A stretch of 9,549 bases of DNA from Phycisphaeraceae bacterium (lineage in GTDB: Bacteria > Planctomycetota > Phycisphaerae > Phycisphaerales > Phycisphaeraceae): positions 1 to 9,549 of the forward strand of contig JAESSU010000194.1 in assembly GCA_016763955.1 (NCBI GenBank), in the 5' to 3' direction. Position numbers and translations under genes: made by a program. A model generated the notes under the pieces. It saw only the letters and a program-made list of their open reading frames with translations. It was not told the origin of the DNA and did no database searches. This document shows, piece by piece, positions 1-7,515 of this stretch (the first letter of the stretch is position 1; each line of letters starts with the position of its first letter).

Positions 1-69
1 AAACTACCAATCCATGCTGCATTTAGTCGCAACCGTCATCTGGCTAGCATGATTGAGAACGCTGCCTAA
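1..69 (+). CDS. possible 3' end of an upstream gene (partial)
   Basis: Frame 1 is open from the window edge for 22 codons and ends at TAA 67-69, reading KLPIHAAFSRNRHLASMIENAA. The other two + frames close earlier (TAG at 24-26 and TGA at 50-52). The peptide has ordinary composition for a soluble protein C-terminus, but it is too short to assign a family. It would be followed by about 37 bp before the predicted promoter of the next gene. Support is only the open frame, so this may be chance. Confidence 0.3.
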   Translation, partial: KLPIHAAFSRNRHLASMIENAA

Positions 70-106
70 TTTTTTCAATAAATCGCACAATTTTCACGAT
101 TAATTC

Positions 107-135
107 TTGACTTCGACATATCTCACTCCTAAACT
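107..135 (+). promoter_or_regulatory. predicted sigma-70-type promoter of the GntR/LacI regulator
   Basis: TTGACT (107-112) and TAAACT (130-135) are separated by exactly 17 bp and match the -35 and -10 consensus at 5/6 and 4/6 positions. The start codon at 163 lies about 27 bp past the -10, leaving a short leader. This promoter probably drives the regulator and the closely spaced pilin-like gene, and perhaps reads further into the cluster. Confidence 0.5.
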
Positions 136-151
136 GTCCCCTGAAAGGACA
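135..151. promoter_or_regulatory. inverted repeat over the predicted transcription start, possible autoregulatory operator
   Basis: TGTCC (135-139) and GGACA (147-151) form a perfect 5-bp inverted repeat with a 7-bp spacer. It starts at the last base of the predicted -10 and covers the expected transcription start. A GntR-type dimer bound here would block transcription. The right arm includes the AAGGA that could serve as the ribosome-binding site (145-149, 13 nt from ATG 163, somewhat far). Short arms keep this tentative; a small mRNA hairpin is the alternative. Confidence 0.3.
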
Positions 152-162
152 ATTAAAGCCCC

Positions 163-1341
163 ATGCATAAAAAAGTTAACATTACTGAAGAACTCACCCA
201 AAAAGCCTATCAACAGCTAAAAGACCATCTGATTGATGCTCATTATGCGCCGGGTGAAAAATTGCCATCATTGCGAAAAATGACCGAAACTTATGGCTTT
301 CGTCGCAATACACTCTGGCGAGCAATTCAGCAGTTAAAAAATGAAGATTGGCTTGAAGTGTCCAGCACAACGCCTTGTCGCGTGGCTCCATCGATAACGC
401 ATTCACTTCTGCCTAGACTCTCCGTTGCTTTTATGGTTGCAGGTGACACTTGCATTCAAAACAGCATCTTTCAGCGTGTTTATGACACACTCGTGACGCA
501 CGGGCCGCGGATGAATATTTATCCCTACCAACAGCTCGTGGATCCTCAAGCTGACATCCAGAAACTAAATCTGCCGTGTAAAACAGATATGATTTTGCTC
601 AGTTCGGATCTCTCAGGGCACCTGCTAGGCATTGAGGCATTGGGCATTCCTCTCATCGGGATCGATACGCCTAGCTCTCTAAATCTAGACTACGCCATTA
701 GCACTGACCATTTTTTCGGTGGCCAAATGGCTTGCCCGCCACTCCTTCAATCCAACCCTACGCATGTGATGGTCATCACACCCGGGCAAGAGAACAAGGG
801 CCCCGACGAAGGTACCGCGTTGCGTTCTTTGGGCTTTCGCAAAGCATGGGTCGAATCTGGCAGAAGCAACCACCATGTTTTGGAATTGGTTTTGCCTGTC
901 AGTAGTTGGGAAGATATACGCTTGGCAATTCACCAATTTATGATCGCCCACCCTCAAATCCAAGGCATCTTTGCAGCAACTGGTGATAAAGTCGCGATGT
1001 ATACAATTGATGTATTAAAACAGCTCGGCCATAAGGTTCCCGCTGATGTCCCTGTGGTGGGTTTCGACGGTAGTCCTCAAGCGCGTATGCACAATCCCCC
1101 GATTACCACGATCGGTACACCCATGGAATCCTACGCAATCAAAGCCCTGCAACTCACTCGCAGACTGCTTCAAAATGACCCGCAAACAAAACGACCTGAA
1201 CCGAGTCGGATGGAAATCAAGCCCCATCTAATCCTTGGGATGACAACCCTTGGCGCTGACTCCGGAAGTAATCTCAAAACGATTGCTTTAGAAAATCAAA
1301 AAAAATCACAAGCAACAAATAACGCCAACATCCTGGCATAA
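163..1341 (+). CDS. GntR-family regulator with LacI-type ligand-binding domain (AraR-like architecture)
   Basis: This 392-residue regulator joins two domains. Residues about 8-75 form a GntR winged helix-turn-helix, with the typical 'YAPGEKLPSLRKM' turn and the 'RRNTLWRAIQQLKNEDWLEV' recognition helix and wing. Residues about 88-350 form a LacI/periplasmic-binding-protein-like sensor, ending in the signature VVGFDGSPQARMHNPPITTI. The last 35 residues are polar and probably disordered. Family knowledge: AraR-like GntR/LacI hybrids are repressors released by a sugar, here unknown. Position at the head of a pilin, DUF4838 and sulfatase cluster on the same strand suggests it controls that cluster. 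ATG 163 is chosen because the GntR domain starts a few residues later; the putative ribosome-binding site is weak. The reading frame is intact. The family call is secure; the ligand and targets are inferred. Confidence 0.88.
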   Translation: MHKKVNITEELTQKAYQQLKDHLIDAHYAPGEKLPSLRKMTETYGFRRNTLWRAIQQLKNEDWLEVSSTTPCRVAPSITHSLLPRLSVAFMVAGDTCIQNSIFQRVYDTLVTHGPRMNIYPYQQLVDPQADIQKLNLPCKTDMILLSSDLSGHLLGIEALGIPLIGIDTPSSLNLDYAISTDHFFGGQMACPPLLQSNPTHVMVITPGQENKGPDEGTALRSLGFRKAWVESGRSNHHVLELVLPVSSWEDIRLAIHQFMIAHPQIQGIFAATGDKVAMYTIDVLKQLGHKVPADVPVVGFDGSPQARMHNPPITTIGTPMESYAIKALQLTRRLLQNDPQTKRPEPSRMEIKPHLILGMTTLGADSGSNLKTIALENQKKSQATNNANILA

Positions 1342-1356
1342 CAAAAGGAGTTTACC

Positions 1357-2080
1357 ATGTTGACTTTGCGCAAATACAAACCTCAAAATGCTTTTACATT
1401 GATCGAGCTTTTGGTGGTTATTTCCATCATCAGCCTTTAAATTGCCATTCTCCTGCCCGCTCTTGCCTCGGCAAGAGCGACCGCGCAAGCGATACAATGT
1501 GCTGCCAATATCCGAGCTTCAGGACAGGCCACAGTGATGTACCAAGAAGACTTTAAACAGTATGTCCCCTTCCAGGCTCATCCCGGCGGCGGAGCGTTTA
1601 CCTTTCCTGCACATTACTGGCTACTCGCTCCTTACATGAACGTGCCACGAAAACCAAACATGACACTGTTCTGGTCTAACGCACGTTTGGACGTAGACCG
1701 CGGCGGAGTCATGCACTGCCCTAGCTTCTTAGATGAATAGTATACGGCCCCCAGATTAAATCCTCATGGGAAGTGTCCCACTATACACCTACAAATCAAG
1801 TCTCTGCTTTAGCTCCGGTATACCAAACAACCGGGGCATTTGGTGCAGGTAATTACAGGTGGCACACGGAGATAGAATGCTCAACCCATCAAAAAGCCTC
1901 TGGCAACTCGACTCGCCGAAGAACGGCCAAGGCTGGTCCGTCCAGAATAATACAGATCATGTCAACTATGTTCACAACGGCGACACCGCCAACGTACTGT
2001 TCTTTGACGGCCATGTCCAAAGGCATGACCAAACCAGCTTAGCCACTAATTGGCTAGAGTGGCGAAATCCCTACGATTAA
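1357..2080 (+). pseudogene. broken prepilin-like (type II secretion/type IV pilin, H-Xn-DG class) gene
   Basis: A strong ribosome-binding site (AAGGAG 1345-1350, 6 nt from ATG) starts a prepilin-type protein: a short basic leader, then NAFTLIELLVVISIISL with the peptidase/methylation site and hydrophobic helix. TAA at 1438-1440 then replaces what is normally a Leu codon (TTA to TAA fits), and the frame continues as IAILLPALASARATAQ, typical of the family. Homology-like sequence runs to TAG 1738, resumes one frame back (about 1740-1850, YGPQIKSSW...), and shifts back again near 1850-1859 to the C-terminal part with NVLFFDGHV and the final TAA 2078-2080. Both shifts are in the same direction, as two single-base deletions would give. 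Restored, the product would be about 241 residues, a usual length. It lies 15 bp after the regulator. Function when intact: a surface pseudopilin, possibly for substrate binding; that role is inference. Sequencing error is possible but three lesions favour decay. Confidence 0.85.
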
Positions 2081-2319
2081 TTAAGTCACTTAAACAGGCA
2101 TGATTCAAAGCAAAAACAATAGCGACAACTGTGTCTTGCTACGAGAACGCTGTCACACATCTACTCTCAACTGAATCTAACAACGCCCCTTAAATGACCG
2201 TTATAAAAACATCCCTTTTATAGAGAATGTTTTATTTAAAAATCACACCGTAGCATCTAATTTGTTTTCTATAAATACAAATAGACAACCAAAGCAATGA
2301 GTACTAAAGGCAAAATATC
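2081..2319 (+). other. 239-bp spacer with AT-rich inverted repeats and a weak possible promoter
   Basis: No coding signal is seen. The stretch is AT-rich in its second half. TATAAAA (2202-2208) and TTTTATA (2216-2222) form a perfect 7-bp inverted repeat with a 7-bp spacer, overlapping a second pairing AAAACAT (2206-2212) with ATGTTTT (2227-2233). ATTTGT (2260-2265) and ACAAAT (2277-2282) form another 6-bp pair. TATAAA (2270-2275) could be a -10 for the next gene, but no good -35 precedes it. AAAGG (2306-2310) is the ribosome-binding site of the gene at 2320. The spacer may carry a secondary promoter and operator, but nothing here is decisive. Confidence 0.35.
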
Positions 2320-5300
2320 ATGAGCGCCCCAACGAGAATTTACTTAACAAAAATCCCCGCAAACCAATGGCTCTATGTCGCAACAATAGTCATCACGTTG
2401 TTATGTGGCGATTCAATATCCCATGCAACAATACCGGCGGCAATTGAATCCACCACCTTTTACATTGTTCGTGATGCAAAGCCCCGAACCACAATTATTA
2501 TTCCCGACAATGCCGTTTCGTGCGTGAAAGAAGCTGCCAAGGAATTGCAGTACCACATCAGAGAGTCATCTGGTGCAACGCTAAAGATCGTCAAAGAAAG
2601 CAAGAAGCCCTCTGCCTCAGACGGGTTAATATATATCGGGTCTTGCAAGGCAACTGTTGCGATGGGGATCGACACACAAAACTTAGGCCCTAAGACTTTT
2701 GTCATCAAACATGCCGGTGGGAATTTGTATTTAGCTGGACGTGATGGCGATGCGCCTTGGCTAATGCTTAATGCTCCAATTAGGGGCCCAGATCGCGACA
2801 ATAGAGTGGGAACACTTTTAGCTGTCTATCACTTTCTCGACCGCTTTATGGGCGTTCGCTGGTTGTGGCCCGGTAAACTTGGTGAAGTCATCCCTCGAAA
2901 ATCCAACATTAGTATTGACTCAGTTGATCTTGTCACCCGTCTTCCGATTCCTCAGTCCAAATGGTGGGTCACTTACCAAATGCTCGGACGAGAAGGTTGG
3001 TCTACTAAAAAAAATCGCAATCGTTTTCTACGTGATCAAAACATTTGGCTACGTCGACAAGGATTCGGATGGAATACCTCCCTGAGAGTAATTCATTCTT
3101 TTGCCAAACATTGGAAACGCTTCGGTCAGACACATCCGGAATATTTTAATCTGCTTCCAGATGGCACACGTCGATCCGATCCGAATCATTACGGAGGCCG
3201 CCCCGACTTGGTTTCGATGTGCGTCTCCCAACCCGCGTTATGGCAGCAGATCGTCGAAGACTGGAAAACAACAAGAACTCCTATCCGCCCATACATTGAT
3301 GTCAGTGAAAACGATACGCCCGGAAAATGCGTATGCTCCAATTGTTTGGCATGGGATTCGGGGCAACCGTATTCCGAAACCAATGCGATCGTGTCCATAA
3401 AGAAAGCACGCGAAGCCTTCAAACAAGGTGATTCACAGTGGGCTGATCACCTGGGATCACTTTCAGACCGCTATGCAAAGTTCATGCTTGCAGTCCAAAA
3501 ACTAGCCCAGCAAACAGATCCTCAAGCAACCGTCATGGGTTTTGCCTACGCCAATGTGATTGATGCGCCTGTCGCCACCAAACTCAACAAACGGGTTATC
3601 TTGGGATTTGTTCCCCAATTGATGTATCCTTGGACGGAAGCTAAACGGATGCGTGCTCGGGCGCAGATTAAAGGCTGGATCGAGGCTGGTGCGAGTATAA
3701 AATATCGCCCTAACTATACACTTTGCGGTCATACCATGCCGATTTACTATGCCAAGAAGCTGGCAGAAGATTTTTCAGATGTTTGTAAAAATAGCGTGGT
3801 GGGTACAGAGTTTGGTTCACTGACAGGACAGTTCGCGACTCAGGGACCCAACCTTTATGTACTCGCTAGATTGCACCGCAACCCTGCCAGACCCGCAAAA
3901 GAAATATTCGATGAGTACTACAGTGCATTTGGCTCCGCTGAGCCAATGGTACGAGCCTATTTTGACCATTGGGAGCAGGTTTCCAATGCGGTGACAGATG
4001 AAACTTTAAATTCAAAACAATCACAAGTAAAAAGTCCTGAAGGCGGACATTGGGCTCATTTTTATCGCATTGCTGATCTGGTTTTCACACCAAAGGTCAT
4101 GAAAAAAGGACGAACCCTTCTTGCTCAAGCCCAAGAGGCTGCCAAAGGTGATCCCGTTGCCCAACGCCGAGTTTCTTTTTTAGAAAAAGGTCTCAAGAAC
4201 GCCGAGTTAACGCTAGCCACTCAGGTCGCCTATCGAGCATATAAAGAGACCGGTGACATCGGCACGTTTGTGCCGGTGCTGGCAGAACTCGATTCTTACC
4301 GCGCCGCCATAGAAGGTGATCACATTGCCAACATGGGATATCTCGCATGGAGTGAGAACATGCAATGGAACCGAGGGCTGGTCAATATGCATCAGAAGGG
4401 TTCGAAGAATCTTCCAGACACATGGAAATTCATGTGGGACCCTGAGAATAAAGGTGTTGCCGAAAATCGACAAGCGGTCGATTTTGACGATTCGCAATGG
4501 TTTTCCATAGGCGTTAATGACTCATGGGAAGCGCAGCCAGTGGGCAAGCAGTGGGCCAAAGAACATAATAACGCCAACTACAACGGTTTTGCATGGTATC
4601 GCAATACGTTTGAAGTCAATGAAACTATGAAGGCCAAGCAGTACATACTTGGTTTTGGTGCAGTGGACGATTCCTGCGACATCTGGCTCAACGGTCAAAA
4701 GATTCTCACGAGGCCTTTCCCATATAAAGGCGACAGTGGTTCTTGGATGGCCCCCTTCGATGTAAACATCACTAAGTATGTCCACTTTGACAAACCCAAT
4801 GTTCTAGCAGTGCGTGTCCGAGATAAAAAGGGAGCTGGCGGAATCTGGCGAGGCGTCTGGCTCGTAACGACTGACATGCCGGTAGACAGTCGTAAAAACC
4901 TTATCAAAAATGGTTCTTTTGAAAAGGGAACCACATCATGGAAACATGATATCCGAGCGGGCAAATTCGCATTCTCGATTGACGAAAAAGTCGCTCACCA
5001 TGGCAAGCAATCCGCTTGGGTGCAATGCACTCAAACAGCGTCCCACGCGGACAAGCCTAGAAATCGCAATGCTTGGGGCAGATGGCATCAATCGCTCCCC
5101 GTTAAAAAGGGAAAGACCTACACATTACGCTGCTTTGTAAAAACTTCCTCCGATTTTTCCGGGCGTGTTCAAATCTTCTTTACCGGTGATGTAAAGACAA
5201 AAATAAAGACCGTTTCATGTCTCAACAGCCAGGGCCGATGGCAAGAACTGGTGATCGACAACTATGTCGCTGCCAGTAACAAAGCCGCTGTCCTGCTCAA

Positions 5301-5364
5301 CCAATACGGTCTAGGCGAAGTCTGGTTCGATGACGTTGAGGTGGTTGAAGTCACGGGAAAATAA
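2320..5364 (+). CDS. secreted DUF4838 glycosidase-like protein with C-terminal jelly-roll and CBM_4_9-like module
   Basis: This 1014-residue protein begins with a signal peptide: hydrophobic core about residues 17-29, likely cleavage after SHA (A36). Residues about 45-135 resemble the alpha-glucuronidase/GH20-type N-terminal domain (EAAKELQYHIRESSG, then IYIGS). Residues about 160-560 match DUF4838, with FLDRFMGVRWLWPG, D327-V-S-E330-N-D and the CxCxxC triad C337/C339/C342, then GTE497FGS and NLYVLARL. Residues about 705-852 look like a beta-galactosidase-type sugar-binding jelly roll (GFAWYRNTFEV, DIWLNG, NVLAVRV). Residues 860-1014 look like CBM_4_9 (NLIKNGSFEKG to EVWFDDVEV). Family knowledge: DUF4838 proteins occur in polysaccharide-utilisation loci and are thought to be glycosidases; the substrate is unknown. 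The sulfatase 8 bp downstream points to a sulfated glycan. AAAGG 9 nt before ATG supports the start. The frame is intact. Confidence 0.88.
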   Translation: MSAPTRIYLTKIPANQWLYVATIVITLLCGDSISHATIPAAIESTTFYIVRDAKPRTTIIIPDNAVSCVKEAAKELQYHIRESSGATLKIVKESKKPSASDGLIYIGSCKATVAMGIDTQNLGPKTFVIKHAGGNLYLAGRDGDAPWLMLNAPIRGPDRDNRVGTLLAVYHFLDRFMGVRWLWPGKLGEVIPRKSNISIDSVDLVTRLPIPQSKWWVTYQMLGREGWSTKKNRNRFLRDQNIWLRRQGFGWNTSLRVIHSFAKHWKRFGQTHPEYFNLLPDGTRRSDPNHYGGRPDLVSMCVSQPALWQQIVEDWKTTRTPIRPYIDVSENDTPGKCVCSNCLAWDSGQPYSETNAIVSIKKAREAFKQGDSQWADHLGSLSDRYAKFMLAVQKLAQQTDPQATVMGFAYANVIDAPVATKLNKRVILGFVPQLMYPWTEAKRMRARAQIKGWIEAGASIKYRPNYTLCGHTMPIYYAKKLAEDFSDVCKNSVVGTEFGSLTGQFATQGPNLYVLARLHRNPARPAKEIFDEYYSAFGSAEPMVRAYFDHWEQVSNAVTDETLNSKQSQVKSPEGGHWAHFYRIADLVFTPKVMKKGRTLLAQAQEAAKGDPVAQRRVSFLEKGLKNAELTLATQVAYRAYKETGDIGTFVPVLAELDSYRAAIEGDHIANMGYLAWSENMQWNRGLVNMHQKGSKNLPDTWKFMWDPENKGVAENRQAVDFDDSQWFSIGVNDSWEAQPVGKQWAKEHNNANYNGFAWYRNTFEVNETMKAKQYILGFGAVDDSCDIWLNGQKILTRPFPYKGDSGSWMAPFDVNITKYVHFDKPNVLAVRVRDKKGAGGIWRGVWLVTTDMPVDSRKNLIKNGSFEKGTTSWKHDIRAGKFAFSIDEKVAHHGKQSAWVQCTQTASHADKPRNRNAWGRWHQSLPVKKGKTYTLRCFVKTSSDFSGRVQIFFTGDVKTKIKTVSCLNSQGRWQELVIDNYVAASNKAAVLLNQYGLGEVWFDDVEVVEVTGK

Positions 5365-5372
5365 AAGTAAGT

Positions 5373-7202
5373 ATGTTAACCAGAAATTTAGCCATGAAGC
5401 CCAACGTCCTATTTATTCAAGTAGATCAAATGCATGCAGACGCGCTTTCGATCGCGAGGCATTCATATGTTAAAACACCAAACCTTGATCGCCTTGCACA
5501 AAATGGTGTGCGATTTACGCAATGCTATGCACAGAGTCCGGTCTGTTTGCCGTCACGTGTTTGTTTTCTTTCGGGACAGTATCAAAAAACACATCGGCAG
5601 TATGGGTTTGTTGGGCGACAAACACCTGACATGCCAATGCTAAGCAAGCACTTTAAACAGCATGGCTACAGCACCGCATTCTTCGGTGAACAGCACATCG
5701 GCAGTATCCGGTCAGACTGGGGAGTTGATCGATGCTCGCCAAGTTTATGGGAAGATCAAGACTACGCAAAACCTGCCGGGACGTGGTACGGCGACTATCT
5801 CAAACGTCACAACCAACCCTTTCCAACAGAAGAAGTTCACGGCGTAGAATACCTTGATGAACCTATGGGCGAAGGTGTTCCTCAGGGTTCTCATATCAGG
5901 CGATCTCAAGCAGGCCACACACGCTTGCCCCTAGAACACAATCTCGAATCATGGACAACCCGTGAATGCCTCACTTATCTTGACCAAGAGTGGACGCGAG
6001 CTAATCCATTTTTTATATGGCTAAGCTATGATCGGCCACATATTCCCACAGCTTTGCCTTCACCTTGGTACGAACAAATTCGCCCCGATGAAATTGAGCT
6101 TGACGCGTTGCTATCAACAGAAGAATTATCCCACAGACCCGGCTGGACCGTACGCCAATATCTAGCGAGTTCATCACGTTTGAACATGGGTGACGACGCG
6201 ACACGCCATGTACTAGCAACCTACTTCACGTTAATCGATCTAATCGACGATCAAATTGGCAACGTCTTAAACTGGCTTGACGAACAAAACCTAACAGACC
6301 AAACCCACATCGTATTCACCGCCGACCACGGCGACAATGCAGGCGTTCAAGGATTGTTCGACAAATTCCTTGGCGTAACCTCCAATGCGATTATTCAAAT
6401 TCCCATGATCTGGCAACCTGCTGCCAACGCATTGGCTGATGCTTGCACAGGTACCACGGTGAACGCGCCCGTTGAATCCATTGATCTGTTTCCAACTTTA
6501 TGCGAGCTATGTAATCTGCCAACCCCCAAGACTGTTGAAGGGAAAAGCCTTGCCCCCGCATTCACCGGAAAAACGCTGCCGATGAACCGCCCCGTTTTCA
6601 GCGAACATTATTGGCGTAAAACCGTCATCAGCCAGAGATGGAAACTCGTCTATCACGTCCAGCAAGAACTCGGCGAACTTTACGATCTTAAACAAGACCC
6701 CTATGAACGCCACAACCGTTTTGATGACCCGGATTGTCAACCGCGTATTGATGATCTCAAACATCAATTAATACGTTTTTTGGCAGGAGCCTATCAACCC
6801 GAAGATGTCGAGCAAAGCCAACGCATTCTCGAACATCTGCATCTTAAAAATAAGTGGCGAACATGGGACATCGCAAACGACAACCAGAGCCCCAATGTCA
6901 TTGACGGTGGAAGCACATGGCTTGTGCAACAGAGCTCTATGCAGCTTTTCTATGACTTACACGCACGGAAGCATAACCTCTACAACGTGCATATAAAAGT
7001 AGACCCTGACAAGCTAAAAAACATCATCGATACACCTGTGGGCTCCAAAGTCTACAACCATTTGCGTGACTGTTTGTTGGATCGTCTCTGCACCCGCATC
7101 GCTGCCATTGACATCTTAGATTCGCCATCTTGCGACCCCAAACGATATACCCCAGAACAACTCACGCCTATAATCCAGGAAGCTTCAATCAAAAAACAGT
7201 AG
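5373..7202 (+). CDS. type I formylglycine sulfatase with long C-terminal extension
   Basis: A 609-residue arylsulfatase-superfamily hydrolase that cleaves sulfate esters. Residues 9-18 are the KPNVLFIQVD opening strand with metal ligand D18. C58-L-P-S-R62 is the CxPSR motif whose cysteine is converted to formylglycine. D318-H319-G-D supplies further metal/active-site residues, followed by FDK331. ELY437DL...DPYERHN is the usual C-terminal signature. Residues about 477-609 form an extension beyond the usual end, containing a second LFY527DL...NLYN stretch. No signal peptide is visible, so a cytoplasmic location is inferred, unlike the secreted protein before it. Only 8 bp separate the two genes, so they are surely co-transcribed; the terminator at 7308-7340 ends the unit. 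Start: ATG 5373 is taken, but ATG 5394 (MKPNVLF) is equally typical and neither has a clear ribosome-binding site. Substrate is unknown, probably a sulfated polysaccharide fragment. Confidence 0.92.
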   Translation: MLTRNLAMKPNVLFIQVDQMHADALSIARHSYVKTPNLDRLAQNGVRFTQCYAQSPVCLPSRVCFLSGQYQKTHRQYGFVGRQTPDMPMLSKHFKQHGYSTAFFGEQHIGSIRSDWGVDRCSPSLWEDQDYAKPAGTWYGDYLKRHNQPFPTEEVHGVEYLDEPMGEGVPQGSHIRRSQAGHTRLPLEHNLESWTTRECLTYLDQEWTRANPFFIWLSYDRPHIPTALPSPWYEQIRPDEIELDALLSTEELSHRPGWTVRQYLASSSRLNMGDDATRHVLATYFTLIDLIDDQIGNVLNWLDEQNLTDQTHIVFTADHGDNAGVQGLFDKFLGVTSNAIIQIPMIWQPAANALADACTGTTVNAPVESIDLFPTLCELCNLPTPKTVEGKSLAPAFTGKTLPMNRPVFSEHYWRKTVISQRWKLVYHVQQELGELYDLKQDPYERHNRFDDPDCQPRIDDLKHQLIRFLAGAYQPEDVEQSQRILEHLHLKNKWRTWDIANDNQSPNVIDGGSTWLVQQSSMQLFYDLHARKHNLYNVHIKVDPDKLKNIIDTPVGSKVYNHLRDCLLDRLCTRIAAIDILDSPSCDPKRYTPEQLTPIIQEASIKKQ

Positions 7203-7307
7203 TCCATCAACTCAAGAAAAATCCAAATTAAACGCAACAGCTCATCACTTAAACCCAACAATCATGTGACCTGCCCCTCAAAACCTATACCATTCTAAGC
7301 AAAAGAA

Positions 7308-7340
7308 AAACCCCGCTAAGTCATTAACTTAACGGGGTTT
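7308..7340. terminator. bidirectional rho-independent terminator
   Basis: Arms 7308-7321 (AAACCCCGCTAAGT) and 7327-7340 (ACTTAACGGGGTTT) pair over 14 positions with one mismatch and a 5-nt loop. On the minus strand the stem is followed by TTTTTCTTTT, an excellent U-tract that begins just 7 nt after the tRNA-Arg 3' end, so it terminates that tRNA. On the + strand it is followed by TTTATTTC and should also end the sulfatase transcript, whose stop lies about 105 bp upstream. Confidence 0.88.
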
Positions 7341-7347
7341 ATTTCAA

Positions 7348-7421
7348 TACACCCGAGAGGGTTCGAACCTCTAACCTGCGGTTCCGTAGACCGCTGCTCT
7401 ATCCAGTTGAGCTACGGGTGC
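7348..7421 (-). tRNA. tRNA-Arg (anticodon ACG)
   Basis: The minus strand folds into a complete 74-nt cloverleaf. The acceptor stem is GCACCCG/CGGGTGT, the D arm GCTC/GAGC with a GG-containing loop, and the anticodon arm GCGGT-CTACGGA-ACCGC with ACG at positions 34-36. The variable loop is 5 nt and the T arm AGAGG-TTCGAAC-CCTCT; the discriminator is A. It decodes CGN arginine codons after A34 is deaminated to inosine by TadA (family knowledge). The 3' CCA is not encoded (TTG follows the discriminator), so a CCA-adding enzyme is needed. The first acceptor pair is G1-U72 rather than the usual G-C. A good promoter lies upstream and a strong terminator immediately downstream, so it is a stand-alone transcription unit. 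Confidence 0.96.
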
Positions 7422-7456
7422 TCATTGATCTAGCCGGAGTACCGACTAGACGAAAT

Positions 7457-7484
7457 ATTATACGGTTTGATCCATGCTTGGCAA
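7457..7484 (-). promoter_or_regulatory. predicted promoter of tRNA-Arg
   Basis: On the minus strand TTGCCA (7484-7479, 5/6 match to the -35) and a perfect TATAAT (7462-7457) are separated by 16 bp. Transcription would start near 7450, giving a leader of about 28 nt before the mature 5' end at 7421. It lies entirely between the end of the LacI-family gene (7516) and the tRNA, so the tRNA does not depend on read-through. Confidence 0.75.
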
Positions 7485-7515
7485 GTCACCACTCAAATAA
7501 ATCTAGACAAACAGG

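Noticed and set aside
1534..2080. Three separate small genes at 1534-1740, 1773-2042 and 1859-2080.
   Set aside because: They lie in order in the three frames of one prepilin-like gene and lack their own ribosome-binding sites. 1534-1740 and 1859-2080 carry middle and end parts of the same family; most of 1773-2042 past 1860 is out-of-frame sequence.
2202..2233. Inverted repeats as a terminator between the pilin gene and the DUF4838 gene.
   Set aside because: The stems are almost all A-T and there is no clean T-run after a GC-rich stem, so efficient termination is unlikely.
2260..2282. ATTTGT-N11-ACAAAT as an AraR-type operator for the hybrid regulator.
   Set aside because: The half-sites resemble the Bacillus AraR operator, but the spacer is 11 bp instead of about 4 and the region is AT-rich, so the match may be chance.
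2460..2801. Antisense open frame of 113 codons within the DUF4838 gene, and similar antisense frames elsewhere.
   Set aside because: They mirror strong coding sequence on the other strand, show no family motif and have no start signals.
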